Below, piece by piece: positions 1-8,633 of a stretch of 64,000 nt of DNA. Below the pieces are notes generated by a model. That model did not search any database, was not told the DNA's origin, and saw nothing but the letters and a program-made list of their open reading frames with translations. Every line of letters starts with the position of its first letter. The first letter of the stretch is position 1. Where the stretch lies: the NCBI RefSeq assembly GCF_014237455.1, contig NZ_JABZFL010000030.1, positions 104,394 to 168,393 on the forward strand, read 5' to 3'. Origin of the DNA: Desulfobacula sp. (GTDB lineage: Bacteria; Desulfobacterota; Desulfobacteria; Desulfobacterales; Desulfobacteraceae). Both the position numbers and the translations under genes were made by a program.

Positions 1-75
1 ATAATGGATCTTGCCGGAATCTATAGTAAAATGATAACAGGTCTGGAATCAGGCAACATCAAGTTGAAAAACTAA
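1..75 (+). CDS. C-terminal end of an unidentified upstream gene
   Basis: Reading from base 1 the frame is open for 24 codons and ends at TAA 73-75, with the last residues NIKLKN. The fragment is too short to assign to a family. It ends 12 bases before the ATG of the following glycosyltransferase on the same strand, so it is probably the previous gene of the same glycan-related operon. The call rests only on the open frame and the tight spacing. Confidence 0.45.
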   Translation: MMDLAGIYSKMITGLESGNIKLKN

Positions 76-87
76 AAAGTGGCCGTT

Positions 88-1197
88 ATGAGAATAGCCT
101 TTTATGCACCATTCAAACCGCTTGGCCATAAGAATCCGTCCGGAGATCTTGCCATTGCCAGGGGTCTTGTAAGGTATCTTGAGGAACAGGGGCATACCAT
201 TGAAATTCAAAGCGATCTGAGAGCCAGGTGGATTTATTTCAAGCCATGGCTCTGGCTCTTACTGAGTTTTCATTTTATTCGTTGTTTGAAAAATCTGGTC
301 GCAAATCCTCCGGATGCATGGCTGACCTATCACACCTATTATAAAGCACCTGACCTTCTTGGACCATTTATTTGTAAGATTTTGAAAATCAAATATGTTA
401 TCTTTCAGGGAATATATTCCACAAAAAGGAAGCGGCGTTTTAAAACAATATTTGGTTTTTTTTTGAATCGGATTGCTTTGCTGGCGGCCGATCACATATT
501 TACTAATAAAATCAATGATTTAAAAAATTTAAAACGCATTATTCCCAAAGAGCACTTGACCTATATTAAACCGGGTATTAAACCGGATGAATTTGAAAAA
601 GATGAACCATCAGGGAAAAAATTAAGAAAACAATGGGGTGTGGAAACCTGCCCGGTTATTTTGACAGCTGCCATGTTCAGGGATGATGTGAAAACTAAAG
701 GGCTTTCCTGGCTGATAAAATGCTGTGCCAACCTTATTAAATTAAACGTAAGATTTCATCTTGTGATTGCCGGAAGCGGGGAAATGGAAAATGAATTGAA
801 AGAAATTGCACAGAGATATCTGCCGGGCCGTCATACATTTGTGGGGAAAATTGAACCCCAAGAGATGTTTGAATTTTACAGTTCGGGTGATGTGTTTGCA
901 TTTCCCGGGATAAGAGAATCTTTGGGAATGGTTTATTTAGAAGCGCAATCCTGTTCGCTTCCGAGTGTTGCATTTAAAAATGGAGGCATTCCTGAGGTCA
1001 TTGATGATCAAAAAACTGGGTTCCTTGTTCCCATGTATGATTGTAAGGGCTTTTGTGAAACTTTGAAAAGCCTGTTAACCAATGATACCCTCTTAAGGCG
1101 AATGGGAGAAAATGCCGCAGGCCATGTCAGAAAACATCACGATATTGATCTCAATTATGGCAGGTTTGAGCAGATCTTGTATCAGGTGATCGCTTAA
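88..1197 (+). CDS. Glycosyltransferase family 4 (GT-B fold)
   Basis: A 369-residue protein with the layout of a GT4 retaining glycosyltransferase. The N-terminal acceptor-side domain opens with MRIAFYAPFKPLGHKNPSGD. The C-terminal nucleotide-sugar domain has the typical region around residue 278 (RESLGMVYLEA, then GGIPEVI), which holds the paired acidic residues of the E-x7-E donor site. I chose ATG 88 because the product then begins directly at the first beta strand; an in-frame GTG at 79 is possible. Neither start has a strong ribosome binding site. The next gene follows without a gap, so it is part of an operon with a phosphatase, a second glycosyltransferase and a deacetylase-like protein. 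It probably adds a sugar to a cell-surface glycan or glycolipid; donor and acceptor cannot be read from the sequence. Confidence 0.85.
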   Translation: MRIAFYAPFKPLGHKNPSGDLAIARGLVRYLEEQGHTIEIQSDLRARWIYFKPWLWLLLSFHFIRCLKNLVANPPDAWLTYHTYYKAPDLLGPFICKILKIKYVIFQGIYSTKRKRRFKTIFGFFLNRIALLAADHIFTNKINDLKNLKRIIPKEHLTYIKPGIKPDEFEKDEPSGKKLRKQWGVETCPVILTAAMFRDDVKTKGLSWLIKCCANLIKLNVRFHLVIAGSGEMENELKEIAQRYLPGRHTFVGKIEPQEMFEFYSSGDVFAFPGIRESLGMVYLEAQSCSLPSVAFKNGGIPEVIDDQKTGFLVPMYDCKGFCETLKSLLTNDTLLRRMGENAAGHVRKHHDIDLNYGRFEQILYQVIA

Positions 1198-1797
1198 ATG
1201 GTAAGATTTGGTATCATACGGCATGCAAGGACCCGATGGAACCTGGAAAAAAAAATTCAGGGCAGAGAAGACATTGCATTATGCGGGCAGGGAATAGATG
1301 AGGCTGCGCGCTGGGGTGACATTCTGAAATTTGAAAAATTCAGTCTGATATTGTCTAGCCCCATGATTCGTGCCCGGCAGACATCTGAGATTATTTCTGA
1401 AAAAATGGGTGTTGATATCGCATTTGATATCAATTTAAGGGAACAGGATTTTGGATGTTGGGAAGGGAAAAGAATTACTGATATCAGAAAAAATGAGCCC
1501 GGAATTATAGAAATGCAGGAATCAAGGGGATGGGGTTTTTGTCCGCCCCATGGAGAGGATAGAAAAAATGTATTGAACCGAGCCTTAAAGGCAATAAGAA
1601 AAGCAGCTGATAGCTTTGCTGAAAGGCATGTTCTTGTTGTTACCCACAATAGTGTAATGAAATCTATTTTGTATCATTTGATGAATAGAGCATTTTTGCC
1701 GGATGAAGAAAAAGTGATGATGGCGTATTATCTCCATGTGCTGGTATGGAATAAAAAATTGATGATAGAAAAATTAAACCACACCAGGCTTCAATAA
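1198..1797 (+). CDS. Histidine phosphatase family protein (phosphoglycerate mutase-like)
   Basis: A 199-residue protein with the histidine phosphatase signature at residues 8-15, RHARTRWN in place of the usual RHGxTxxN; His9 would be the phospho-acceptor. The second catalytic histidine is in VVTHNSVMK, and the conserved glutamate region is near LREQDFGCWEG. It starts at the base after the preceding stop, and its own stop shares a base with the next ATG, so translation is probably coupled. The family includes phosphoglycerate mutase, CobC and sugar-phosphate phosphatases. Next to glycosyltransferases, a role in dephosphorylating a sugar phosphate is the most reasonable inference, but the substrate is unknown. 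Confidence 0.85.
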   Translation: MVRFGIIRHARTRWNLEKKIQGREDIALCGQGIDEAARWGDILKFEKFSLILSSPMIRARQTSEIISEKMGVDIAFDINLREQDFGCWEGKRITDIRKNEPGIIEMQESRGWGFCPPHGEDRKNVLNRALKAIRKAADSFAERHVLVVTHNSVMKSILYHLMNRAFLPDEEKVMMAYYLHVLVWNKKLMIEKLNHTRLQ

Positions 1798-2948
1798 TGA
1801 AAATTGTAATCTATTGTCAGCATGTTTTGGGGGTAGGACATTTTTTCAGGACACTGGAAATTGCCAGGGCCATGAATTCCTGTCAGGTGATTCTTGTCAC
1901 CGGCGGTGGAAATATTGATGTGATATTTCCCAGGCATATAAGGCATGTCAGCCTTCCCGGACTCATGATGGATAGCAGTTTTAACGGTCTTTACAGTGTA
2001 AATCCACAAAAAGAACTGGAGGATGTCAAGCTTGCACGTCAAAAACTGCTATTGGATTTAATAAAAAAAGAACAGCCGGATTTTTTTTTCATAGAACTTT
2101 ATCCCTTTGGTAGAAGAGCGTTCAGGTTTGAACTTATCCCTGTGCTTGACTTTATTGTTCAGAATCCTCAGATGAAATGTAAAGTGATTTGCAGTTTGAG
2201 AGATATCCTGGTTGAAAAAAAAGATACAGCCAAGTATGAAAGGCGTGTGATAGATACCTTAAACCAATATTTTGATGCTGTCCTTGTCCATTCTGATCCA
2301 AAATTGATACGGCTTGATTCAACTTTTTCAAGGTTGGAGAAAATTAATATTCCTATTGTCTATACCGGATTTGTCACACCTGTTCCGGACCTGGAAAAAG
2401 CCCAAGCCTTCAGACAGAATGCAGGATTGAATAAGAACGGAACTCTCATCATTGCAAGCGCAGGCGGCGGGAATGTTGGGGCACCACTGCTAAAAGCAGT
2501 CATCCAAGCATATCAGCAATTGTCTGAAAATGAAAATATCATGCTAAACGTGTATACAGGGCCATACATGGCTGAGGAAGATAAGGTGGAACTCCATTCT
2601 TTTTCCGGCAGCAGGATTAAAATTGAGGAATTTACCAATGATTTTGTTTCCCTTTTGAGTGCGGCAGATCTTTGTGTCAGTATGGCAGGATACAATACCT
2701 GTATGAATATTATTGCTGCCAATGTATCAGCAGTTGTCTGGCCCTTTGATCAGAACAGGGAACAACGTATCCGGGCTGAAAAAATAGCACAATTTGTCCC
2801 CATGACGATTCTGGAGGACAAGGATTTGATGATTCCCGCATTCACTTCAATTTTAGAAAATTGTCTTGGAATGCAGAAGAAAAATTTAAAAAGCGGGCTG
2901 AATATTCAGGGCGCCTTTAATACTGCAAAATGGATAGGGGGTATATAA
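1797..2948 (+). CDS. Glycosyltransferase with MurG-like C-terminal domain
   Basis: A 383-residue GT-B type protein. The N-terminus (MKIVIYCQHVLGVGHFFR) resembles the glycine-rich acceptor loop of MurG/UGT-type enzymes. The C-terminal part from about residue 215 (IIASAGGGNVGAPLL, later SMAGYNTCMNIIAANVSAVV) matches the Glyco_tran_28_C fold, where a glycine/serine loop and the asparagine-rich helix bind the UDP-sugar. The ATG overlaps the stop of the phosphatase gene by one base. It is clearly not MurG itself: it lacks membrane-associating features and sits outside any cell-wall cluster. Probable role: second sugar transfer in the same surface glycan pathway. Confidence 0.8.
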   Translation: MKIVIYCQHVLGVGHFFRTLEIARAMNSCQVILVTGGGNIDVIFPRHIRHVSLPGLMMDSSFNGLYSVNPQKELEDVKLARQKLLLDLIKKEQPDFFFIELYPFGRRAFRFELIPVLDFIVQNPQMKCKVICSLRDILVEKKDTAKYERRVIDTLNQYFDAVLVHSDPKLIRLDSTFSRLEKINIPIVYTGFVTPVPDLEKAQAFRQNAGLNKNGTLIIASAGGGNVGAPLLKAVIQAYQQLSENENIMLNVYTGPYMAEEDKVELHSFSGSRIKIEEFTNDFVSLLSAADLCVSMAGYNTCMNIIAANVSAVVWPFDQNREQRIRAEKIAQFVPMTILEDKDLMIPAFTSILENCLGMQKKNLKSGLNIQGAFNTAKWIGGI

Positions 2949-2952
2949 AAAG

Positions 2953-3732
2953 GTGATATCAAGCATTTACCAATCATCAAACACAGTTTTAACGCCCAGG
3001 GTCAAACAGTCCTTTGCAGCTTGTATTGAAGACGGGTTGGCCTTAAATGATAGCCCGAAGTTTTTTTTCAGAGCAGATGATATCGGGGCACCGTCAAAGA
3101 ATTATTCGAGGATGACGGCACTTTTTTTGACATATGAAATCCCTCTTTGCCTGGCGGTGGTTCCCACCTGGCTGACCAGGAAACGATGGGAAGCCATGGA
3201 TGATTTTGTCAAAAAAGGACAAGATCTTTTTTGCTGGCACATGCATGGATACAGGCATATGAATTATGAAGTTCAGGGGAAAAATCAGGAGTTTGGTTCT
3301 ATCAGATCCACAACAGCGGTTCTAAACGACATTTCAAGGGGGCGCGAGAGACTTCAATCCATTTTGGGGGAAAAGTTCACACCAATTTTCACACCACCAT
3401 GGAATCGCTGTAGTATAGAAACAATGCAGGTGTTGAAAGAAATTGGATTCAAGGGGATTTCAAGAAGTTATGGCAGTATGCCGAATCCCCCTGACGGCCT
3501 TGAAGAGTTTCCAGTTCATGTGGATCTGCATACCAGAAAAGAGAAAATCTCCGAACAAGGATGGCAACAGCTTTTCAAAGAAATTACCAAAGGAATGCAA
3601 TTTTCGGCTTGTGGTATTATGATCCATCACATGCGGATGAATGAGCAGGCATTTATTTTTTTTGAATACCTGCTTGAACGTCTTGCCGTTCATAAACAAA
3701 TACAGATCATTACCTTTAACGATTTAATATAA
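2953..3732 (+). CDS. Polysaccharide deacetylase-like protein
   Basis: A 259-residue protein resembling the NodB/DUF2334-type carbohydrate esterases. The first metal-binding acidic pair appears in FFRADDIGAP near residue 38. A conserved His appears in CWHMHGYRH, and a substrate-groove stretch in FTPPWNRC. HHMRMN near the C-terminus could supply the final histidine. The start is GTG 2953, four bases after the previous stop; there is no better start. It is the last gene of the glycan cluster, and the promoter at 3776 begins a new unit. Likely a sugar N- or O-deacetylase acting on the glycan assembled by the upstream transferases. The fold assignment is good; the substrate is unknown. Confidence 0.75.
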   Translation: MISSIYQSSNTVLTPRVKQSFAACIEDGLALNDSPKFFFRADDIGAPSKNYSRMTALFLTYEIPLCLAVVPTWLTRKRWEAMDDFVKKGQDLFCWHMHGYRHMNYEVQGKNQEFGSIRSTTAVLNDISRGRERLQSILGEKFTPIFTPPWNRCSIETMQVLKEIGFKGISRSYGSMPNPPDGLEEFPVHVDLHTRKEKISEQGWQQLFKEITKGMQFSACGIMIHHMRMNEQAFIFFEYLLERLAVHKQIQIITFNDLI

Positions 3733-3775
3733 AAAAATTAGTTAGGCAGATATTCCCTTGAAAGGGAGCTTCTTA

Positions 3776-3803
3776 TTGACAGAATAAATAGTTGCGCTAT
3801 AGT
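3776..3803 (+). promoter_or_regulatory. Sigma-70 type promoter of the argS operon
   Basis: TTGACA at 3776-3781 is followed after 16 bases by TATAGT at 3798-3803, a near-consensus pair. It lies 40 bases before the first gene of the argS-gat-mutL operon, in a 111-base gap after the glycan cluster. A small GAAAGGGA/TCCCTT hairpin just upstream (about 3753-3768) could be a weak terminator of the previous unit. Confidence 0.7.
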
Positions 3804-3843
3804 TAAAGGATTTTAAATTAACCGAATCAACAGGAGATAATAA

Positions 3844-4296
3844 ATGAGGCAGAAAATAAGATTTGAGAAAAATATTAAAAGCGGGAAAGTCACAATTTTG
3901 GAATTCAGTGAAGTGGATCCCGGTGTTGTCATACTGCTTCATGAAGAAGAGTATAGTCTTGAAAAGATGGCAAAGGCTTCTGAAGAAGGCTTTCAAGCTT
4001 TTTCCAGATTATTGAGAAGGCGAAGTTTTTTCCCTGCTTCATACCTTTGTAAGAAGCTGTTTGAGAATACCATGGAATTTTTTAAAAATAAGGCAGAAAA
4101 AAAGGTTGTCATTGAATATGATGATGTAGAAGCTTTTCCTAAAGAGGAAGAATTCCAGCTGGATGATGAAGATGTAGAGATTGATAAAATACTGGAGGAA
4201 GATGGGACCACTGATGAAGATGAGATTAAGGAAATAGATTCCAAAGACGACACACCTAAGTTTACCCCTGAAGATACTTCTGAACATGAAAATTAG
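3844..4296 (+). CDS. Conserved acidic protein of unknown function upstream of argS
   Basis: A 150-residue protein with an ordered N-terminal half (about residues 1-95, basic and hydrophobic) and a very acidic tail from about residue 97 rich in Glu and Asp, including repeated EDE and DDE runs. The start ATG follows a good ribosome binding site (AGGAGAT). There is no signal peptide, membrane helix or recognisable catalytic motif. It is the first gene after a strong promoter and ends six bases before argS, so it is expected to be co-expressed with aminoacyl-tRNA synthesis genes. I do not recognise the family. The acidic tail could be a binding or solubility region, but that is speculation. Confidence 0.7.
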   Translation: MRQKIRFEKNIKSGKVTILEFSEVDPGVVILLHEEEYSLEKMAKASEEGFQAFSRLLRRRSFFPASYLCKKLFENTMEFFKNKAEKKVVIEYDDVEAFPKEEEFQLDDEDVEIDKILEEDGTTDEDEIKEIDSKDDTPKFTPEDTSEHEN

Positions 4297-4301
4297 AGTT
4301 G

Positions 4302-5996
4302 ATGATGAAGCATACCATTAAAAGAATTGTTCTTGATGCTGCTCAAAAAGCCTATGAAAATGGTGCGTTGCTGTCAGATCAGGTCCCTGAAATGGAGATA
4401 GAAGAACCCCGGCATCAATCCCATGGAGATTTTTCTACAAATTTTGCAATGATTTCAGCCGCCATTCAAAAAATGCCGCCAAGGAAAATTGCTGAAAGTC
4501 TGATATCATCAATTGAGACCTTGGCTGAAACCTCTGGTGAAATCGGAAGTTTGATTGAAAAGGTTGAGATAGCCGGTCCTGGATTTATCAACTTTTTTCT
4601 TTCAAATAAAGCATGGTATCCAGTGCTTGATCGGATTCTTGAGCAAGATAAAAGATATGGCGCCTCTGATATGGGGAAGAATGAAAAAGTGCAGGTGGAA
4701 TTTGTCAGTGCCAATCCTACAGGACCTTTGCATGTAGGGCATGGAAGGGGTGCCGCTGTAGGAGATTCTGTGGGTAACATTCTTTCTTTTGCCGGGTTTG
4801 ATGTTCAAAAAGAGTTTTATATTAATGATTCGGGTCGTCAGATAAGAACCCTTGGTACCTCTGTCTGGATAAGACTGCTGCAAAAGGCAGGGAAAGAAAT
4901 CAAGTTCCCTGAGGACTGTTATCAAGGCGATTATATCATGGATCTGGCCAGCGAGATTCATGAAAAAGAGGGTGACAGGTTTTTTCAAAAAGATGAGGAC
5001 GAAGCCATTGCCCATTGTGCAAAATTTGCAGCAAAGAAAATTCTTAAAGGTATAAAAGAAGATCTGTCAGATTTTGGCGTTACGTTTGATCAATGGTTCA
5101 GTGAGCAAAGCCTGTATGATGCAGGAAGGGTTCAAAAAGCCATTGATGATTTTAAATCAAAAGATCTGATTTATGAAAAAGATGGCGCACTCTGGTTCAG
5201 GTCACAGGATTTTGGTGACGAGAAAAACAGGGTGGTTGTCAGAAATAATGGTCTGACAACATATTTTGCCTCAGATATTGCCTATCATATGGAGAAATAT
5301 GAACGCGGATTTGACAGGGTCATTGATGTCTGGGGAGCAGATCACCACGGCTATATTAAAAGAATTGACGCATCTGTTGTTGCCTCGGGCCGGAAAAGTG
5401 AACATTTTGAAGTCATATTGGTCCAATTGGTTAACCTGCTTCGCCGGGGCAAGCCTTTTCAGATGTCCAAAAGGGCGGGTGATTTCGTCACCTTAAAAAA
5501 TATTGTTGATGAAGTCGGCAAAGATGCTGCAAGATTTATGTTTTTAAGCCGCAGTTATGATTCCGGCCTTGATTTTGATCTGGAACTTGCCAAACAGAAA
5601 AATTCCAACAACCCCGTCTATTACGTCCAATATGTTCATGCAAGAATAACCGGTATCCTTTTAAAGGCAAAACAGGAAAATATTATTCAAGACATTGATT
5701 TTAATAAGGGTAAAAATCTTTATTTACTCAATGCAGCGGAAGAAACTAATCTTATAAAAATATTGGATGCGTTTAAAGAGAATGTGGAAAAGAGCGCTCA
5801 AACATTGCATCCTCATGTGATTTTTACATATCTGATGAGTCTTGCATCTGCATTCCATAGCTATTATAATAAACACAAGGTCATTACAGATGACAAAGAA
5901 TTAACGCTGGCCCGGTTAAGCCTTGTTCTGGGAGTGAAAAAAGTCATTCGAAACGCCTTGACGCTTCTTGGGGTGACAGCACCTGAAAGAATGTAA
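4302..5996 (+). CDS. argS: Arginyl-tRNA synthetase
   Basis: A class I synthetase of 564 residues, the usual length for bacterial ArgS. It charges tRNA-Arg in the cytoplasm. The HIGH-type motif is HVGH in [16 protein letters not shown] near residue 142, and the second signature is [11 protein letters not shown] near residue 388. The N-terminal additional domain and the C-terminal DALR anticodon-binding region (ending [10 protein letters not shown]) are both present. Two ATG codons at 4302 and 4305 are equally possible; a TTG sits at 4299. It is embedded between the acidic protein and a SPOR protein, with short gaps that indicate one transcript. Confidence 0.97.
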   Translation: MMKHTIKRIVLDAAQKAYENGALLSDQVPEMEIEEPRHQSHGDFSTNFAMISAAIQKMPPRKIAESLISSIETLAETSGEIGSLIEKVEIAGPGFINFFLSNKAWYPVLDRILEQDKRYGASDMGKNEKVQVEFVSANPTGPLHVGHGRGAAVGDSVGNILSFAGFDVQKEFYINDSGRQIRTLGTSVWIRLLQKAGKEIKFPEDCYQGDYIMDLASEIHEKEGDRFFQKDEDEAIAHCAKFAAKKILKGIKEDLSDFGVTFDQWFSEQSLYDAGRVQKAIDDFKSKDLIYEKDGALWFRSQDFGDEKNRVVVRNNGLTTYFASDIAYHMEKYERGFDRVIDVWGADHHGYIKRIDASVVASGRKSEHFEVILVQLVNLLRRGKPFQMSKRAGDFVTLKNIVDEVGKDAARFMFLSRSYDSGLDFDLELAKQKNSNNPVYYVQYVHARITGILLKAKQENIIQDIDFNKGKNLYLLNAAEETNLIKILDAFKENVEKSAQTLHPHVIFTYLMSLASAFHSYYNKHKVITDDKELTLARLSLVLGVKKVIRNALTLLGVTAPERM

Positions 5997-5998
5997 AA

Positions 5999-6667
5999 AT
6001 GATACCCTTTAAGGGGATTTTAAAATATTCAATTTACATATTTATTGCCGGCTGGATGTTTTTACTGGGCATCATGGTGGGGCGGGGATCTTCTCCTGTG
6101 AATTTTGATACACAGAAATTTCAAAAAAGACTTGAAACCATTGCCAGTGAATTTGGAGAAAAAAAAGGGATTCAAAAGAAAATTGATTTAAAATTTTACG
6201 ATGTCCTTGATCATCCTGTACCTGAAGAAAGTGTGCCTTCCCAAAAGAAACCTTTAGAAATTATTCCTAAAAAAGAAATAATTGTTACCCCGGATACGAT
6301 TCCGCTAAAGACAAGCAGAAAAAAACAGACGTTTAAACAAGCTGCAAACAAGGTGAAGGCGGATATTAAAATCAGGGAAACATCAAAAACAAGTGAAACT
6401 TTAAAAGCAAAACAAGGGGAATACACGATTCAAATCGCAGCCTATAAAAATTTTAAAGATGCTGTTACGAAAATGGCGACACTTGAAAAAAAAGGATTCT
6501 CATCCTACAGGGTAAAAGGGCAAAAAGAGGGTGTGACCTGGTACAGGATCAGAACCGGTTCCTTTGCAACCCGGGATGAGGCAAAAAAATTTAAAGAGAA
6601 GTTGGATAAAGCCGGAATAAACTCAATGATTATTAAAAGGGATAAAAATGAAGATATCAACAGATGA
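5999..6667 (+). CDS. SPOR domain membrane protein
   Basis: A 222-residue, single-pass inner membrane protein. A hydrophobic helix at about residues 10-27 follows a short basic N-terminus, then comes a lysine/proline-rich linker (about 50-135). The C-terminal SPOR fold covers residues 140-216, with QIAAYKNFKDA and RIRTGSFATRDEA as the paired repeats. SPOR domains bind denuded peptidoglycan glycan strands at the division septum. The gene starts two bases after argS and its last 20 bases overlap gatC. This argS-SPOR pairing is frequent in deltaproteobacteria, so the position is not evidence of a special role. Confidence 0.9.
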   Translation: MIPFKGILKYSIYIFIAGWMFLLGIMVGRGSSPVNFDTQKFQKRLETIASEFGEKKGIQKKIDLKFYDVLDHPVPEESVPSQKKPLEIIPKKEIIVTPDTIPLKTSRKKQTFKQAANKVKADIKIRETSKTSETLKAKQGEYTIQIAAYKNFKDAVTKMATLEKKGFSSYRVKGQKEGVTWYRIRTGSFATRDEAKKFKEKLDKAGINSMIIKRDKNEDINR

Positions 6668-6935
6668 AGTCACAAAGATTGCCCATCTTGCCCGGCTGGA
6701 GATTGGTGCGTCGCAAAAAGAGAAAATGGCAGAGCAGCTGAGCCATATCCTGCAATATATTGATAAATTAAAAGATGTTGATGTTGAGGGTGTCAAGCTT
6801 TTTTCAGACGCTGCTTTTATGAATAATGTATTGAGAGAGGATGAATTGAAGGTATCACCCGGCCCGAATGTGACACTTGCCAATGCGCCACAGAGAGATG
6901 AAGATTTTTATATTGTTCCAAGAATTGTGAAATAA
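6648..6935 (+). CDS. gatC: Asp-tRNA(Asn)/Glu-tRNA(Gln) amidotransferase subunit C
   Basis: A 95-residue GatC protein with the characteristic start MKISTDEVTKIAHLARLEI and the C-terminal region ending DFYIVPRIVK, where the family has xFxVPKVV. It is the small subunit that wraps around GatA in the GatCAB complex, which converts misacylated Glu-tRNA(Gln) or Asp-tRNA(Asn) to the cognate form. Its start overlaps the SPOR gene, implying coupled translation, and gatA follows 12 bases later. Confidence 0.96.
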   Translation: MKISTDEVTKIAHLARLEIGASQKEKMAEQLSHILQYIDKLKDVDVEGVKLFSDAAFMNNVLREDELKVSPGPNVTLANAPQRDEDFYIVPRIVK

Positions 6936-6947
6936 GGATAATATTAA

Positions 6948-8420
6948 ATGGAATTTTGTGAACTTACCATAGCCGGCGCCCAGAAATTACTTTCTGAGCA
7001 ACAAATTTCTTCTTTTGAGCTGACAACTGCATTACTTGAGAGGATTGAAAAATATGATGCTAAAATCGGTGCTTTTATAACGATTAACAAAGATCTGGCC
7101 CTAAAACAGGCGAAAAAGGCGGACCAGGATATTGCCGATAATAACATATCAGCCTTGACCGGTGTGCCCATTGCCTTAAAAGATCTCTTTTGTACCAGAG
7201 GAATGAAAACTACCTGTGGCTCAAAGATTCTCGATAATTTTATACCCCAATACGATGGAACCGTTGTTTCAAAGCTAAAGGACAATGGTGCTGTCATTAT
7301 TGGCAAAACTAATATGGATGAGTTTGCCATGGGCTCTTCCACTGAAAATTCTGCTTATAAAATTACAGCAAATCCCTGGAACAAAGAATATGTGCCCGGG
7401 GGTTCCAGCGGGGGATCTGCTGCTGCTGTGGCAGCACAGTTCTGCTGTGCTGCCCTTGGAACAGATACGGGGGGCTCCATTCGTCAGCCGGCGTCCCATT
7501 GCGGGGTTGTGGGGCTTAAACCCACCTATGGCAGGGTATCCAGGTTCGGCCTGGTGTCATATGGATCTTCTCTTGATCAGATTGGACCGATCACAAAAGA
7601 TGTCAGGGATGCTGCACTATTACTGAACATCATATCGGGAAACGATAAAATGGATTCAACCAGTGCAAGGGTTGATGTACCTGATTTTACCCGCGCTTTT
7701 GATCAGTTTGAAAAGGGCTCTTTAAAAGGAATGACAGCAGGGATTCCAAAAGAATACATGTCAGTTGACGGAATTGATCCTGACGTTGAAAAAGTGTTTA
7801 AACAGGCAAAAAAGATTCTTGAGGATCTGGGTGTTCAGATAAAAGAAGTTTCTCTGCCGCACACGGATTATGTGGTAGCCGCCTATTATATTATCGCCCC
7901 CTGTGAAGCCAGTTCCAATCTTGCCAGATTTGATGGCGTGAGATACGGTTTCAGGGATCAAACATCTGATGATCTTATGGATATGTACAAAAAAACCAAA
8001 TCAAAAGGGTTTGGCCCGGAAGTCCAGAGAAGAATTCTTATTGGAACCTATGCGCTCTCAGCCGGCTATTATGATGCCTATTATGGACGGGCATCACAGG
8101 TTCGAACACTGATCATGGAGGATTTTTCAAACGCCTTTAAAACCTGCGATTTCATCCTGTCTCCTGTGGCGCCGGCCCCGGCGTTTAAAATTGGTGAGAA
8201 CATTGATGATCCCTTAACCATGTATTTAACAGATATTTTCACACTTTCCGCCAATATGGCCGGTGTTCCCGGGATATCGGTTCCTGCGGGATATTCTTCA
8301 AAAGGGCTTCCCATTGGGATTCAGATGATGGCAAACCGGTTTGATGAAATGGCTCTTTTAAGGGCAGGGTATGGGTTTGAAAAAAGCATCCGGCTGGATA
8401 AAAAGTTTCCAGATCTTTAA
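6948..8420 (+). CDS. gatA: Asp-tRNA(Asn)/Glu-tRNA(Gln) amidotransferase subunit A
   Basis: A 490-residue amidase-signature enzyme that releases ammonia from glutamine for tRNA-dependent transamidation. The catalytic Ser-cisSer-Lys triad is visible: Lys in PIALKDLFC near residue 78, and the serine-rich loop PGGSSGGSAAAVAA near 150 followed by DTGGSIRQPA. Length and order are standard. It follows gatC directly. The partner subunit gatB is not next to it but 6.4 kb away on the opposite strand. Confidence 0.98.
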   Translation: MEFCELTIAGAQKLLSEQQISSFELTTALLERIEKYDAKIGAFITINKDLALKQAKKADQDIADNNISALTGVPIALKDLFCTRGMKTTCGSKILDNFIPQYDGTVVSKLKDNGAVIIGKTNMDEFAMGSSTENSAYKITANPWNKEYVPGGSSGGSAAAVAAQFCCAALGTDTGGSIRQPASHCGVVGLKPTYGRVSRFGLVSYGSSLDQIGPITKDVRDAALLLNIISGNDKMDSTSARVDVPDFTRAFDQFEKGSLKGMTAGIPKEYMSVDGIDPDVEKVFKQAKKILEDLGVQIKEVSLPHTDYVVAAYYIIAPCEASSNLARFDGVRYGFRDQTSDDLMDMYKKTKSKGFGPEVQRRILIGTYALSAGYYDAYYGRASQVRTLIMEDFSNAFKTCDFILSPVAPAPAFKIGENIDDPLTMYLTDIFTLSANMAGVPGISVPAGYSSKGLPIGIQMMANRFDEMALLRAGYGFEKSIRLDKKFPDL

Positions 8421-8438
8421 ATATAAAGGAGATGAGAT

Positions 8439-8633
8439 ATGTCAACTGTACAACCCCAGGGTGATCAATTAAAAAAGGCGGTTAAATGGATATCAGAGAA
8501 GAGAAAGGAAAATCCTGATATAAATCTTCCCAAACTGGTGGATGATGCTGGTTTCCAATTTGATTTAAGCCCGAAAGATTCTGAGTTTCTATTAAGGTTT
8601 GTAAAAAATGACGACGATCAGAATCCTGCCTGA
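8439..8633 (+). CDS. Small conserved protein between gatA and mutL
   Basis: A 64-residue cytoplasmic protein with a strong ribosome binding site (AAGGAGAT) and an ATG at 8439. It is rich in charged residues and ends FVKNDDDQNPA. The final 26 bases overlap the start of mutL, so translation of the two is probably coupled. I do not recognise a domain. The good start and the coupling suggest a real gene. Confidence 0.7.
   Translation: MSTVQPQGDQLKKAVKWISEKRKENPDINLPKLVDDAGFQFDLSPKDSEFLLRFVKNDDDQNPA

Noticed and set aside
4466..4780. Long antisense frames such as the one opposite argS.
   Set aside because: They lie within a well-supported gene, have no ribosome binding site and show low-complexity composition, as expected of shadow frames.
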